A DNA stretch of 64,000 nt from contig OZ020485.1 in NCBI GenBank assembly GCA_963971405.1, positions 39,677,469 to 39,741,468 on the forward strand, read 5' to 3'. This document shows, one piece after another, positions 31,000 through 42,337 of the stretch. Within the stretch, counting starts at the first letter, position 1, and the number at the start of each line of letters is the position of its first letter. Below the pieces are notes generated by a model that saw only the letters and a list, made by a program, of their open reading frames with translations, ran no database searches and was not told where the DNA came from. The position numbers were made by a program, and so were the translations under genes. The DNA comes from Psococerastis gibbosa (Eukaryota; Arthropoda; Insecta; Psocodea; Psocidae).

Positions 31000-32138
31000 G
31001 TATGTAATTTTTATATACAAATTAATCATAGCAATTAATTTCTTAAATTTTTTATTGACAATATTTACGTCAACGGATTGGTCAAACAGTCCCATCTAAC
31101 ATTATCACTTTCGGGTAATTTGACATAACACATCTATGTCATGTCTGTAATGTTTTTTGGTCCAATTGCACCATCTTGGCTCCATCCTATTGCTGGCTTG
31201 AGTTGCTTCACCAAGCTAACTTTGATAATTCATGGTTCCATCCAAGTCAGTGATTCTGATTGTCTAACCAGGTAGGTAAAGTCAATTCAGTTATCAATAA
31301 TCAATTTCATTGAGTGAAATTTTTTCCTCCAAATTTGAGCTCGTAGCATAGACCTGTAGCCCGAGAACTTTATTGTATATTACAAAGTCGCATCCTTCCT
31401 AAAATGTGGTAGGCAGCCTATCTATTGGAAATGCATTCAAGGTCAAGCCCATGCATATTTTTTAGAATATAGGCCTACACAGGCTACAATTTTCAAAATT
31501 CAATATTAGCGTTGTAAGGAAATGGAAATTTGGGTTCTAGGCGTATTAGCCAAGTATAGACTACTATTCTTGCTGACTTTAATGGTTAGGCTTATTTCAC
31601 AACATTGACTTCATATTCTTATTAGCCTAGAGATCATAGTTTTTCCATTACCTATCAAAATTATGAGGGTACTTACAAATATTTAGTACTCCTCTAAAAT
31701 CTATGCATCTTTCTTTAAATCTATTAACATTGCTTTTTTAACTAACTTTCATGTTTAATTCTTTGTTTTACCTATTTTGTTAAATTATTCAAATAAACTA
31801 AATTTAGGCCTTTTAAACGAACTGTTCAGTGTTACGTTTGTGCAGTTTCCACTAGATGAGCTTCTATCGTCTACAAAAGCATTTTCAACGAACTGTTCAG
31901 TGTTTCCACTAGACGAGCTTGTGTCGTGCTATAGGCTGTTTTTGCTCCTCTTTTGGGCTTTCAATATGCTACCACCTCTTTAAGGTTTTGGATTACGTTT
32001 CATTAGTTGCTAATGAAAATAAATAAATGAAAATAAAGGAAATGTCCAGATATGTGCTCTATCTATAGAATACTTACTGTATGTACTCTTTCCGTCACCA
32101 ATATGGCTACAACAATGAAATTACCAATACCTAATATG
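31000..32138 (+). other. Putative start of intron 1, mostly single-copy
   Basis: If the exon at 30895 is real, this is intron sequence. It is AT-rich and low in repeats compared with the rest of the window. A local direct duplication lies at 31822-31925 (CGAACTGTTCAGTG, TTTCCACTAGA.GAGCTT). Confidence 0.4.
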
Positions 32139-32139
32139 A

Positions 32140-32300
32140 TAATAATAATAATAATAATATTAATAACAACTTTTATTTTCCCTCAAGTATACAAATTACA
32201 ATATAATCACATTTGGAAAGACCCCCTTCTACAAAAGATAAAGTAAAATAAAATAAATGTACAATCTAATATTCAAACAATTAGATATATACAGTATCTG
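32140..32300 (-). mobile_element. Retroposon 3' end, family H, copy 2
   Basis: In inverse it matches 7008-7180: CTTTTATTTTCCCTCAAGTA, CACATTTGGAAAGACCCCC and ACAAAAGATAAAGTAAAAT. It is preceded by an ATA/AAT run that would be its tail on the minus strand. Confidence 0.6.
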
Positions 32301-32567
32301 AAAAAATAGTAAAACAAACAAGGTAATAATAAAACAAACAATAAAGTGCAAAACATAGGAAAGTAGTAGATGAGTAGAATTGTAGGTGAAACATCAATAT
32401 TACGTCTTAAGCACGTTTAATATGTATTACAATATTAATATATAGTAATTAAATAAGATAACTGTAGTAGTAAAATCCATGCTATAGCAACTAGTAGGCA
32501 TGTATTTACGTTATCGGTTGTAAAATGCGCCTGCGAATGTACGATTATGCAATTTACGTGTTGTTAT

Positions 32568-32835
32568 TCCTGGAGAATATTTCCATCTGTTGCAATGCAC
32601 AGGATAGGGCCATGGAATGTCTATTTGCCCATTTGCTGGTTAAGCAGCCCATTCACAGCCCGGCAATGAGTTCTATGAACCAATCTTCGGCATCTAGAGT
32701 TTTTCCAGGAAAATATATCCATCGGTTACAATGCAAACAGGATAGGGAATGTTTATTTCCCTATTTGCTGATTAAGCAGCCCATGCACAGCCCGACAATG
32801 AGTTCTACAAACCAGCCTTGGGCACCCAGGGTCAT
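32568..32835. repeat. Tandem duplication, about 136-bp unit
   Basis: Copy 1 (32568-32703) and copy 2 (32704-32835) share TTAAGCAGCCCAT, CACAGCCC and AATGAGTTCTA, with about 15-20% divergence by eye. The 107-codon + frame across both copies may be fortuitous: the unit has no recognised domain. Confidence 0.7.
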
Positions 32836-33500
32836 AAGTGTTGGGTAGTGATTTATGCGAGTGATTCATTGGCGGACCATGATAGGGCTTTTTTGGCTCC
32901 TTCTACTTGGATTGAGGCGTCAATTTCTCAGTTTCGAACACCACAGTCCCTTGATTGATCTATCGTTGGTAGCAAAATGGGAATGCCCCCGCTATGCGCT
33001 TTTTTTGTATAAATTCGATTTCACAGGAAATAACGATCATAGAGCCACCAAAAATCCATTGAAGAAATACTCCTCTACATTTCAATATACTATGACATGT
33101 AGCACTCACTATCGCCAATGGGCCACAATTCTTGAACTCCTTACTCGGGAATACCACACCTATCTTTTTTTAAGCAAATCAAATTGAATAATTACGGCGA
33201 ATCTGTGTTAGAAAGATGTACATCTTATCATGTATTGAAATGCTCAGAAAAATTTGTTCTGTTTGTCCTGATGTTTTTGACAGATTGATATTTCACGAGA
33301 TATTATTTGATGTTTACACTAACAGGTATAATAGTGATTTTTCCTCATCGGATTGTCTCTTAATATAGATCACAGATCCGGGAATTTTACTGACTGACAT
33401 TCATTTTGATATACTGTACATTGCATTGCGATATTGGATTTTTCTCCCGCAGTCCAAGTCTGTTTTATCTGCTGTCACTCCAACAGTTTTCTGTGTAAGG

Positions 33501-33676
33501 CAAGGACGGATACAGGAGGGGGGAGGTGGGGGGGGGGGTAGCTGCCCCCCAAAATTTGGTAAATCTATTGTAAATTAAGTTATTACGCTCTAATTTAGTC
33601 GATCCTACATAAGTTTTTCCTATTTTGACCCTCAGCTACCCCCCCCCCCCCCAAAAATGGGCTGGATCCGTCCCTG
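33501..33676. mobile_element. hAT-like MITE with perfect 8-bp TSD
   Basis: The left end is CAAGGACGGATAC; the right end complements to CAGGGACGGATCC. The flanks are identical: GTGTAAGG at 33493-33500 and 33677-33684. It contains G and C runs and no coding frame. Confidence 0.85.
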
Positions 33677-33919
33677 GTGTAAGGACTATGTATGCAAAAG
33701 GCGATATGTTCCATGAAGCTGTAAATACATAGACAAAATACTTCTAAAATGTAAATGCTTAGCTACATTGTGGGGCACAATATTTCAATTAATATTCCTT
33801 GATAATATATAAATTGAATTAGACTTTTTACAAAAAAAAAAAAAAAAAAAAATGTAGCTGTCAATGTGACGATTCCAGTGATACCAACGCAAGAAATAAT
33901 GTTATGCGACAAATCGATA

Positions 33920-34140
33920 AAGATTTGTACTTGGATAAGTCATGCTTCCATCTGTCACACTGCGCCAATGGTAAGCTTGTCACAGCTTACCCATTATTGG
34001 CTTGTAGCCGGTGAAGGTTGACATCGAGAACGCATACCATACCAGTTTGCCAATGGCCCAAAATTCTTACGGAAACAATAATGTCCGAAACCCATGGGGT
34101 CGTTGGCATTGGATAAGGGATCAATGGACCACTATTAGTA
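33920..34140 (+). repeat. Dispersed repeat family K, copy 1
   Basis: It contains GTACTTGGATAAGTCATGCT, TGACATCGAGAACGCATACC, CAGTTTGCCAATGGCC and GGGGTCGTTGGCATTGGATA. Colinear copies lie at 53470-53700 (+) and 48455-48866 (-). No protein frame is conserved among the three. Confidence 0.75.
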
Positions 34141-34149
34141 GGCTTATTG

Positions 34150-34780
34150 AAGTGAAAACTTCTTAAGAGGCGTTGAGCACTTTTGTATTATTTAGATTTT
34201 AGATGAGTGATAAAAAGGAAAATTGTGATCAAAGGAATTGCAATGTAAGAAGACTGCATCTTGAGTGTGTTCAATGATAACCGCCTGATTAATTTATGTG
34301 ACAAATCGCCTTCTGCATGCATGCTCCTCAGTCCTCACTCCTCATGTAAAGGAGGACAACAGGAGGTGTGTCAGACGACTTTGCTGTCCGCGCATTACCG
34401 TTGTCCCATTGAGCATCGGAATGTCGACATACCCGACAAAGTTATTTTGTTTACCATGATGCTGTTCGCCATCATTGAAAATTTCGCAATCCTTTTGCCT
34501 ATGTTGACACAGGCACATTTACGTTTCTACTTGTATACGCTAACCTTGACCGGAGCGTTTCCTTCTTTATTAGCATGTAGTTGACACACTATCGGAGTTA
34601 CCATTATTCCCGACATTTTTTCTCAATTACCCGTTGTATGTGCGGTATTCTTGGAGGTACATGCTTTTACGTTGCCGCGTTTATGCCAGAACCGCGTTCC
34701 CCTAAACGTTTTCTCAGGCACTGTTCACATAAATGGGCAGACAGGGCATTTGCTGCCCAGGGCGCCAAGCTTCAGGGGGG
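34150..34780. other. No gene recognised
   Basis: The 107-codon frame at 34261-34584 (+) has hydrophobic stretches near its end but no upstream or downstream support; I do not call it. Confidence 0.35.
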
Positions 34781-34784
34781 GGGG

Positions 34785-35080
34785 CGCAATTCTTCTTCCG
34801 CTTCACCCTTAGTGCCGCGTGCACAGGGGGGGGGGGGGGTCGCCCCGAACCTATTTCCTGAACTCGCTCCGGTCGGACGCTGGAGCCTTCAGCTCGGCCA
34901 TTGTTTTCCCTCTTGCTGTGGCAAGTTGTTCAATCCTTTCCTCGAGGGGTGTCCTCGTATGGGTCTTCTTTCTTGTGGCCTTGCTTCTGCCAACCTGATG
35001 GTCGTGTTCTCGTCAATCCTCTGCACGTGGCCCAACCATTGCAGCTGCTGCTTGTTCTCCATTCTTCCCCCTGGGCGCTA
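34785..35080 (-). mobile_element. Non-LTR retrotransposon tail, degraded
   Basis: The minus strand reads NKQQLQWLGHVQRIDENTTI, RLAEARPQERRPIRGHPS and RKGLNNLPQQEGKQWPS. LQWLGHVxRxDE is a standard LINE tail motif, and the following part parallels the fragments duplicated at 55.1-55.6 kb. A G run near 34824 and stops end the frame. Confidence 0.75.
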
Positions 35081-35081
35081 G

Positions 35082-36148
35082 TCGAAATGAAATAATACCG
35101 AAAAGATAAATGTGTTGTTTTAATGACCTAGGTTATACCATTGTTATAATCTGAAATACAATGCATTAACTCTCCGTAACAATTTAAAGACCAGGTTCTA
35201 AGCATTTTTAACTCCATCTCCATTATGGTGTAGCCAAAAGGACACTAAGTGAAACCCCAAGTTGCATTAAGGCAAAGGCAGAAGTAAGGGCTGCGAAACC
35301 CGACTGGCTTAGACTTGTAAAAACTGTCGTATGGTTCCTCAGATTCAGAGGTCAGGGGCCGGTGACTCTGAGGTACCATATAACACTTAAATAATAAAAA
35401 TATTTAAAAAGGATGTGAAACATTATAAAGAAGAAGGCGGGTTTTAAGTGTTCCAAGTATGTATTTGAAACCTACAAAACATTTTGGCATTGTAATATTT
35501 GTCCACGAAGGGAATATCTGCAACAATTGATGGAGGATATACGTACGTACGCGGAGCTGAAGAGGGTGCGTGCCAGGATTGATGCCACATGTTGCTACCA
35601 ACCAGCCAGCTGGCTGTAACTTGAAGAAGAATAGTTGCAGTTAGTTGTAAAATGAAACAAATAAATAAACGCATTATCAGACTGGATTACAACTTAAGTT
35701 TTCATATCCCATATATTCCACGAGCCATTTCACATTTGAGAAGGAAGAAAATAACATTCCAAGTGATAATTCCCGTAGAATATTCAGCGAAGTGTTCTCT
35801 TTGTAATAGAAATAAATAAACTCGCACACTTGGCTGCATATGCTAAGCATTAATGCGAATGCTTTACTTCTCCCCGCATAATAACGTCATTAAGTTTGAA
35901 GATAACGGCCCAGAGCAGAGGTGAAAGTGCCTGGCAGCTTTTATGGTTGTGTGCAGCGGTTCACATGTTCCGATACTTGGCTCCAAAGTTATAGCTCACC
36001 CCCCCCCCCCTCCAGTTGTGCCTATTATTACGATAGATTCAGGTCATGGATAAACTAACATATTGGTGTACTTGTGGTTTATTGCATTGGCAAGAAAATG
36101 TAGGTAATCCCTTTCATATTTTATTTTCGTTGCTCCATTCGTATCCAG
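35082..36148. other. No gene recognised
   Basis: AT-rich; frames at 35404-35674 (-) overlap each other. A C run at 36000-36010 may mark an eroded DNA element. Confidence 0.35.
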
Positions 36149-36149
36149 C

Positions 36150-36355
36150 ATATTGGTGGTTGACTTTTTTTTTTAAAAAAAGGTTAATCCCATACAAACA
36201 ATTCAATGAATGTATCCGATTAACCTCTTCAGTCACCTCACTAAGTTACCTAAACGGTACTTGTGTCGAGTAACGACACGTCTCCGATTGCATGGCGTGT
36301 ACAGACTCGCACATATACAGGCACGCTACCACCTGGCCATCGAAGTCGATGTCGA
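36150..36355 (-). repeat. Dispersed repeat family B, long copy
   Basis: The inverse of 12478-12650: AATGAATGTATCCGATTAACC, GAGTAACGACACGTCTCCGA, TGCATGGCGTGTACAGACTC and CTACCACCTGGCCATCGAAG are all colinear. A run of T and A flanks the left side. Confidence 0.7.
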
Positions 36356-36406
36356 CTTACATTGAATAAACATAATAGTTTCCTTAGTAACTTTGTAAAA
36401 CTTGCT

Positions 36407-36557
36407 GTCACTCATTGTTAAAATTAACTTACGTAAACAGATCTGTTTTCAATCGCACTTGACGATGGCGTGAGTCGAAACCGGTGGTGTATTTTTTTAA
36501 TTTTATTTTATTACGAAAAAACTATACGAAGTTAATTTTAACAATGAGTGACTTACA
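36407..36557. repeat. Short inverted-repeat element with PLE-like centre
   Basis: Arms GTCACTCATTGTTAAAATTA (36407) and TAATTTTAACAATGAGTGAC (36537) are perfect inverted copies of at least 20 bp. The centre contains a hammerhead-like core (36459-36485). The whole is 151 bp. Confidence 0.75.
36459..36485 (+). ncRNA. Hammerhead-ribozyme-like core
   Basis: It reads TTGACGA-T-GGC-GTGA-GTC-GAAA-CCGGT. The first box differs from CUGANGA only by U for the first C; stem II would be GGC/GTC (with a G-U pair) closed by GTGA. The trailing GAAACCGGT also occurs at 48981, where the first box is lost. This pattern is characteristic of Penelope-like terminal regions; catalysis is unproven. Confidence 0.4.
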
Positions 36558-36559
36558 TT

Positions 36560-37300
36560 GAATTTAATTGAAAACCAAAAGGCGAACAATAAGACTATAA
36601 AGTCTTGTTTTCATGCTAACCCTACATTGTGAACGAGCCTTCGGTGGAAAGCATATTATAAAACAGTTATTTTTCAGACAATACGAGTTGATAAATAATT
36701 ACACTGTCAGCGACTAAATTATTTGAATATGTTATTGCTGAGGACTAATTTTCGTGCAATTAAGCCCGGTACACGACACACGGACGATTGTGTCAGTCGC
36801 GATTTGCCAACGTCTTTTCCATGTAGCCATAAGACTAGCAGAAGATTTCTTCTGAAACGCATTTCTGAGTTGGTTAACTTTGTTATATAGCTATTATAAT
36901 ATTATTATATTATATAATTGCTTTGTAATATTTACATTTATTTCAATTATTTATTATATCACAAGCAATAACTGTAAATTTTTAACAGTAGAATAACCAA
37001 AATTAACAAAACCTATAAACAAACGTGGTAGGCTGCTAAAATAGAGTTCTGCCACTCATTAAACAGTGCCACGAACGTCCTGACTCTTACTACGTTGTTT
37101 AGTCTGTAAAATATTTTCGATTTAGCATTATAACTCACCCCGAGGTCCGCTTACGATTGTGTGTTAACTTGGATAACACTTTTAACAATCTAACTCGATA
37201 ACACCGACATTGTGAAGTCCCTTAAAATTTTATTGCTTGCTTGCTTTAATGCTTACGGGGTGTAAGATATTGTTTGGACTTACATTCGGTGCAAGTATTT
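36560..37300. other. No gene recognised
   Basis: AGACTATAAAGTCTTGTTTT at 36592 and TTCATGCTAACCCTACAT recur as AGACTATAAAGTCTTCTTTT inside the element at 37310, so an unnamed retroposon tail is shared. No coding signal. Confidence 0.4.
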
Positions 37301-37309
37301 CGTTGGAAC

Positions 37310-37759
37310 CAAGAGTGGATCCAGCAGAAAATTTAGGGGGGGGGGGGCACAAGTTGTATGTAAGTTTAAAAGGTAATTGTTTTGAATTGAATTCGACTTT
37401 ATTGAATAAAAACAAAACAAACGGCGAAGAATAAGACTATAAAGTCTTCTTTTCATGCTAACCTTAAAAACAAACATATTGCATATTAATACATAGATGC
37501 TTAAAATTAAACAGAGAAGAAACAAGAGAAGAAGAGGGGGGAAGAAGGTTAAGGGGGGGGGGCAAAGGGAATCCATTGTCGTCACCATTATGAGACCGGA
37601 GAGTCTCAAGCGTTATCTACAATATGTTGTTTAATAATTTTCTTGCAGCTACTGAGTGAACTAGCTAGAATTTTGTTTAAAATTTGAGTTTTATTAATTT
37701 TTTTATTATTATCATATGAATATACACCCCCCCCCCCCCCCCCCGTGGATCTGCCATTG
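37310..37759. mobile_element. hAT-like element (CAAGAGTGGATCC family)
   Basis: The left end CAAGAGTGGATCC and right end (complement CAATGGCAGATCC) match the 4922 family. Flanks GTTGGAAC (37302) and CTTGGAAC (37760) agree at 7 of 8. The interior includes a retroposon-like segment shared with 36.6 kb and several G and C runs. Confidence 0.7.
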
Positions 37760-37764
37760 CTTGG

Positions 37765-38508
37765 AACCTACTACCTACTGCGTGTCCTCAAATGCATGTT
37801 ATTATTTAATGTTGGTTTGTAAATTTTAACCCAGGGCAATGAGCGGTTTTACGCGATCGTAGATAGCTTCGATTGAGGCGTTGAAGTGCGAAACGTCATT
37901 AATTGAGGTCACTGGCCCTGTTCAATTAAATGAGTCATAACACCGTTTTCATGAAGTAGAGTTTGATGTTACCGCTTCTTCTTCTGACGGTGTTCTCGTG
38001 TCGCCGTGGAGGGAACATGACTCACCCATTTTTAGCTTGTGACTGATGACATTATGAGCCAGATTTATCCAGACTCATTTTTTGCAGTCCTTATTATTCT
38101 CTTTTGTGGAGGGCTTTAAAATGTATAAATTTTAAAATAAAGTTCGAAATATACTTCATATAATGAGTAATGAATATTAAATATTATATTGAACGACAAT
38201 AAAGTAATTTATAAAAAAAAAAAAACAGTCAAATTCAAATCAGTCGAGATCAAATTGGACGAAAACAAATGCCTATGGGGGCCCCTAAGGATTTCCCGTG
38301 TTTTTTAAGTAAAGAATATTATAGTCATTGTTAAATGCTCAATAAACCCTCAATAGCTGCACACCTACACTTGTTCAACTTGCCCCTTCAACTTGCGTTT
38401 CAACAACGAATCAGCTACGTGAGATTCTTGTCGCTCATTGGTTACTCACATGTGAGGACGTCGAACTGACAACGCAAAAGGATATACAGAAAAATAAACA
38501 AAGAAATA
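37765..38508. other. No gene recognised
   Basis: TTGAAGTGCGAAACGTC near 37880 loosely resembles the right half of the hammerhead-like motif but lacks a usable first box. Otherwise AT-rich single-copy sequence. Confidence 0.35.
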
Positions 38509-38511
38509 ATA

Positions 38512-38645
38512 ATAATCTTTCTTTCTTTCTTTCTTTTCCTTGTTCAGTATTCCCTGGACAAGGAGCATATATTACAAAAATACAATACATAATAATACCA
38601 TCCTGCATCCCCAAGCTAACGCTTATTAGGGACAAAAGACTCATA
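38512..38645 (-). mobile_element. Retroposon 3' end, family J, copy 1
   Basis: In inverse it shows CTTTCTTTCTTTCTTT, TATTCCCTGGACAAGGAGCA, AATACAATACATAATAATAC and CATCCCCAAGCTAACGCTTA or close variants. Copies are at 38905-39065 (-) and 56860-57018 (+). GAAA repeats mark the 3' tail. Confidence 0.7.
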
Positions 38646-38751
38646 CAGTGCTGCTAAACAAGGCTTAATCATTTATTTTTGTTATTTATTTATAATGTTT
38701 ATTTTATTTTATTTTAACTTGTTATTTTAATGTCAGTTTTTATTATTATTA

Positions 38752-38905
38752 TTAACTCCCATTGACCAGCCATCTTTTTATACCCGCTTTTAAGTCACCC
38801 ATCTGTTTAAATTTTTTCATTTGTGGAGGAAGTTCATTAAATATCTTTGGTATAAGTACTTTGTTTAATCTCTCTCCGTATTTGTTATATGTTATCTCAA
38901 ACTTA
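38752..38905 (-). mobile_element. Non-LTR retrotransposon C-terminal fragment (CR1/L2-like, tentative)
   Basis: The minus-strand frame reads KFEITYNKYGERLNKVLIPK, then IFNELPPQMKKFKQMGDLKA, then GIKRWLVNGS and a stop at 38752. T.YG.......P.IFNELP.......F...K..WL is the typical closing segment of many invertebrate LINE reverse transcriptases. Family J sequence abuts it upstream. The clade call is tentative. Confidence 0.65.
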
Positions 38906-39065
38906 ATAATCTTTCTTTCTTTCTTTCTTTTCCCTGTCCAGTATCCCCTGGACAAGGAGCATATATTTACAAAATACAATAACTTACATAATAATACCAT
39001 AATATTATAATAATAACATCCCGCATCCCCAAGCTAGCGCTTATTTGGGACATAAGACTCATAAT
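38905..39065 (-). mobile_element. Retroposon 3' end, family J, copy 2
   Basis: CTTTCTTTCTTTCTTTTCCC, GTATCCCCTGGACAAGGAGC and CATCCCCAAGCTAGCGCTTA match copy 1 about 390 bp away in the same orientation. Confidence 0.7.
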
Positions 39066-39287
39066 AATAATAATACGTGTATTTAACCAAAAAAAACATT
39101 TGACATTCTTCTAATAACCTGTGCCACAAAGCCAATAAATGAATAAATAAATGAACCCAATGTGAATGAGAAACGATTAAGAGTTGTTATTAATGAGTTG
39201 TTATTAATGTATCTTGTTATTTTTTATAGCATTAATATTCACTCAAATCGTCCCTAGACTAACCTACAACTTAAATAGGCCCCCCCA

Positions 39288-39405
39288 GGCGCGGATCTAC
39301 GGGGGGCTATGGGGCTATAGCCCCCCCCCCCCCAATTTGGGTCCTCAAAATGCGTAAAACCCCAATATTTCAGCCCTATTTAAAAAAAAAAAAAAAAAAA
39401 AAACT
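39288..39405. mobile_element. Remnant of a poly-C DNA element
   Basis: CAGGCGCGGATCTACGGGGG, GGGGCTATAGCCCC and TTGGGTCCTCAAAATGCG followed by an A run. The left terminus is hAT-like; no right terminus is visible. Confidence 0.4.
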
Positions 39406-39714
39406 AAACTAACTATTCCGGTCCCACATGTCCAAGTCCGGCACTGAAAAGACAATTAAACTACATAATAAGCAAGACATTACAAGGTGAAACTGCTCCA
39501 GCCTTTAGCCTTCAGACTCTCCCAAGAAGAACTGTCCTTGGAAGTTGGAACTAGGAAAGAAAGACGAGCACAAAAAAAAATGTGGGGTTGCGCGACAGGG
39601 GTGAAACAGTTCCGACCCCCTGCTAGGTCCATCGCTACCTGCACCAACACCAAATAAAACCGGGTGAAGGAATGGCTCCATAAGACCAAAAATCATAACG
39701 TTCTCGCTCTTAAG

Positions 39715-40085
39715 GGCAAGCCGGAGTCGCCTATATTCCATTTTCTGTTCAAACTTTAATGTCTCATGAAATATGGAACGCAGAACAATGAAAAAATGCT
39801 GAATGGCAAGAAGAATTTTTTCTCCTAATTTTGATGTGGCCTTAACTAACCCCAATTCGCCACAGTCGATGAACTCCTTCAGCTTGAACTCCTGAGTGAC
39901 CGTTATTTTTTACTTATCAAGTTCACTAACTATAGCCGATCAGTATTGATGATTGCAACATACTATGCATCAAAATTAGGGGAAAAAAATTCTTCTTTCC
40001 ATTCAGCATTTTTTCATTGTTTTGCGTTCCATATTTCATGAGAAATTAAAGTTTGCACAGAAATATCGGCGACTGGGGTTTGCCG
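39715..40085. repeat. Large inverted repeat, about 125-bp arms
   Basis: The left arm (39715-39840) contains TCATGAAATATGGAACGCA, CAATGAAAAAATGCTGAATG and TCCTAATTTTGATG; the right arm (39958-40085) contains their inverses CATCAAAATTAGG, CATTCAGCATTTTTTCATTG and TGCGTTCCATATTTCATGA. The loop is about 115 bp. The minus-strand frame 39505-39855 partly lies in the left arm and is not supported as a gene. Confidence 0.8.
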
Positions 40086-40118
40086 TTAAATTATGCATTC
40101 ACTTAGGTGAGGCCTTAC

Positions 40119-40248
40119 CAAGGACGGATACAGGGGGGGGGGGGGCAGGAGGGTTGCTGCCTTTATTACGCTTTGATTTAATCGATCCTACATGTGTTTT
40201 TCCTATTTTGACACACCACTCCCCCCAAATGGGCTGGATCCGTCCCTG
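40119..40248. mobile_element. hAT-like MITE with perfect 8-bp TSD
   Basis: The left end CAAGGACGGATAC and right end (complement CAGGGACGGATCC) are flanked by identical GGCCTTAC at 40111-40118 and 40249-40256. A G run of about 13 bp follows the left end. Confidence 0.85.
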
Positions 40249-40387
40249 GGCCTTACCTTAAATCAACCCGGACTTTCAGCCATCATCTTAGTAAATACAA
40301 TGCGACACTGTACGAAGATTTAACATCATATTAATATATAATCCTTCAGTGGATTACTTAAATGCGTTATTTGTACGTACTATCTAA

Positions 40388-40826
40388 GGCCCCCATTCCA
40401 CATACGTACAACGTCAATGAAAATTATGAAATTGAAGGACATTTCAATTCCTCATGGATGGGGGCCATTCCATATGTTTTTTCAAAAATTGACGATTTTC
40501 AATTGAAGCATATGCGCCAAATTTTTGAAATTTGTTTGCATTTGTTTCTTGAAATTGTATTTGTTTTCTTCGTCGCCTTATTATTTAAACCTTATTATAA
40601 TTTTTATACAGAAATGCTTTCTTTTTAGAGAAATCAATTAAAATAGTTGTACTTGTCATATCCCATGACGCCATTTTTTAATTTTAGATTGTTTGTTTCA
40701 TTGTTTGTGATTTTACTCTATGATCAATTGATCATTGATCAATTTTAACAATGGCATAGAGTAAAATTGAAATGTCCTTCAATTTCATAATTTTCATTGA
40801 CGTTGTACGTATGTGGAATGGGCGCC
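40388..40826. mobile_element. PIF/Harbinger-like MITE, copy 3
   Basis: The left end GGCCCCCATTCCACATACG and right end (complement GGCGCCCATTCCACATACG) continue as a TIR of about 65 bp through ACGTCAATGAAAATTATG and ATTGAAGGACATTTCAAT. Flanking TAA at 40385-40387 and 40827-40829. The core around 40640-40760 is shared with the copies at 11.4, 14.3 and 44.3 kb. The 88-codon frame inside is fortuitous. Confidence 0.85.
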
Positions 40827-41229
40827 TAAGCCCGAGCAGCCGATCTTAGTGAAATGCCATAAAAAATGTTCCTTCATGTAATTATTATGCATGACGATGT
40901 CTGGTCAATGGTCAGCCTTATGGGCAGCATATTGCACAATGTTGACTTATTCCATTACTTCCCATGGCAACACGACCGCTGATAACCTAACCCCAGTGCA
41001 ATACTATTAAATTGGATTATGTCCTATATAGGAAGTGTTTTGCGATAAGATAAGGGAATAATATTTCTTGTTGTGTCTGGATCATTTTCTGCGGTATGAT
41101 GAATATATATACTATGTTATTGAAGGATTCATTTCTTTTAATTTTATTCACTTCAACAAATTGGGCGGCTTAATTGTTGTGTTAGTCTTTGCCCAAAAAA
41201 TGGGAAATGGTGCAATTGTGATGAGTTTT

Positions 41230-41640
41230 TCTCACATTTTTATTTCCATCATTGGTACCAATCCTTCTTCCGAGGTCCGAATCTCAACGGTTGGCACCGG
41301 CATATCATCATCCAGCTCTCTCAGTCCTGCGTCTTCCTCTTCAGCTCTTGGCACGTTCGAGCTCCAGCGTCGTCCTTCAGTTAGTCCATGAATTGCTTCT
41401 TCGGCCGGCCTCTCTGTTGGTTCCTCCCGCTGTGCCATCAATGATGGTGTGTACCTAGATTTTGGTGTTTTAATAAATGCACTACCCATTTCGCTCTTCT
41501 ACTTTTTATATGAGGTAGCAGCTGTCTCTCTTCTCCAATGTCCAAATTCTATCATTGGTCACGTGGTCCCTCCAGCTGATCTGTGGCATCCTTCTGTAAC
41601 ACCAAACGCTTCAATCCTATCAGAAGTTAAAGTTATCCAA
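41230..41640 (-). mobile_element. Non-LTR retrotransposon tail, frameshifted
   Basis: Across several frames the minus strand gives RIEAF, YRRMPQISWRDHVTNDRIW, then RRAKWVVHLLKHQNLGTH, then QQRGRPKKQFMD, colinear with the fragment at 25440 (RRAKWMGHLLRHENLV, RRGRPKKEFMDQ). At least two frameshifts and several stops show it is dead. The 85-codon open frame at 41232-41489 is the wrong frame. Confidence 0.8.
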
Positions 41641-41644
41641 TTAT

Positions 41645-42335
41645 AAAAGTCCCCCTCTTTTTTTTCTATTTTGGGGTGCGTTTTTTGCGTATACACTTAA
41701 ACCTTGTGGTCTTTTGTGGCCCCTAGTTCACAACACCCATTCCTTTATAATATAAAGGGTCTAGAAATAAAGGAAGCTAGGGTCTTGCGGGAATGTACCT
41801 TTTTCAGGGTGAACTTTTTGTAGCCAAAGGTAGCTGAACTAAGTCTATTATACGGTATACTGTACGTTGGCTTCGCTATGGTCGGGATATTCCTTACTAA
41901 AGCGTAGCCTCTCAACCGTCCCACAAAATTATGTACCAATCCCATAAGACTAGCAATTGTTTACTGTACGGCAGGTTTATGCAATCATGAATCATTGAGA
42001 CTGTTGGAAATAGCAGAAAAAGGGTGTACAGCGTTCAAATTGCTGGGTCTGCATGTTGCTGCCAGTCGTTTCTTACAAGAAGCACTGTCCATTGTCTACT
42101 GACTATGCCCCCATCCCTGTAAGCTTTAAGCTGGAAGGTATATAGTACAGTTCAGAAGAAAACTAAAACAACATCTTCTTGAGAAATGCTGGTATGTTGA
42201 GGACATGATGTGGAACTAGGCAACCATTTGTGATAGCCGATATATTCTTCTTATTTTTCTCATTGCTGATAGTATTGATAACTGATATTTGTCGTGTTTT
42301 GTACGTTGTCGGTATATATAAATTATAGTTGTTTT
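41645..42335. other. No gene recognised
   Basis: AT-rich, short chance frames only. Confidence 0.35.
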
Positions 42336-42337
42336 TT

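Noticed and set aside
34581-35081. 166-codon + strand frame, the longest in the window
   Set aside because: The minus strand carries a recognisable LINE tail (LQWLGHVQRIDE); the + frame crosses two G runs and shows no domain.
41232-41489. Acidic 85-codon minus-strand protein as a gene
   Set aside because: It is a frameshifted reading of the LINE tail; the correct frames give RRAKWVVHLLKHQN and RGRPKKQFMD.
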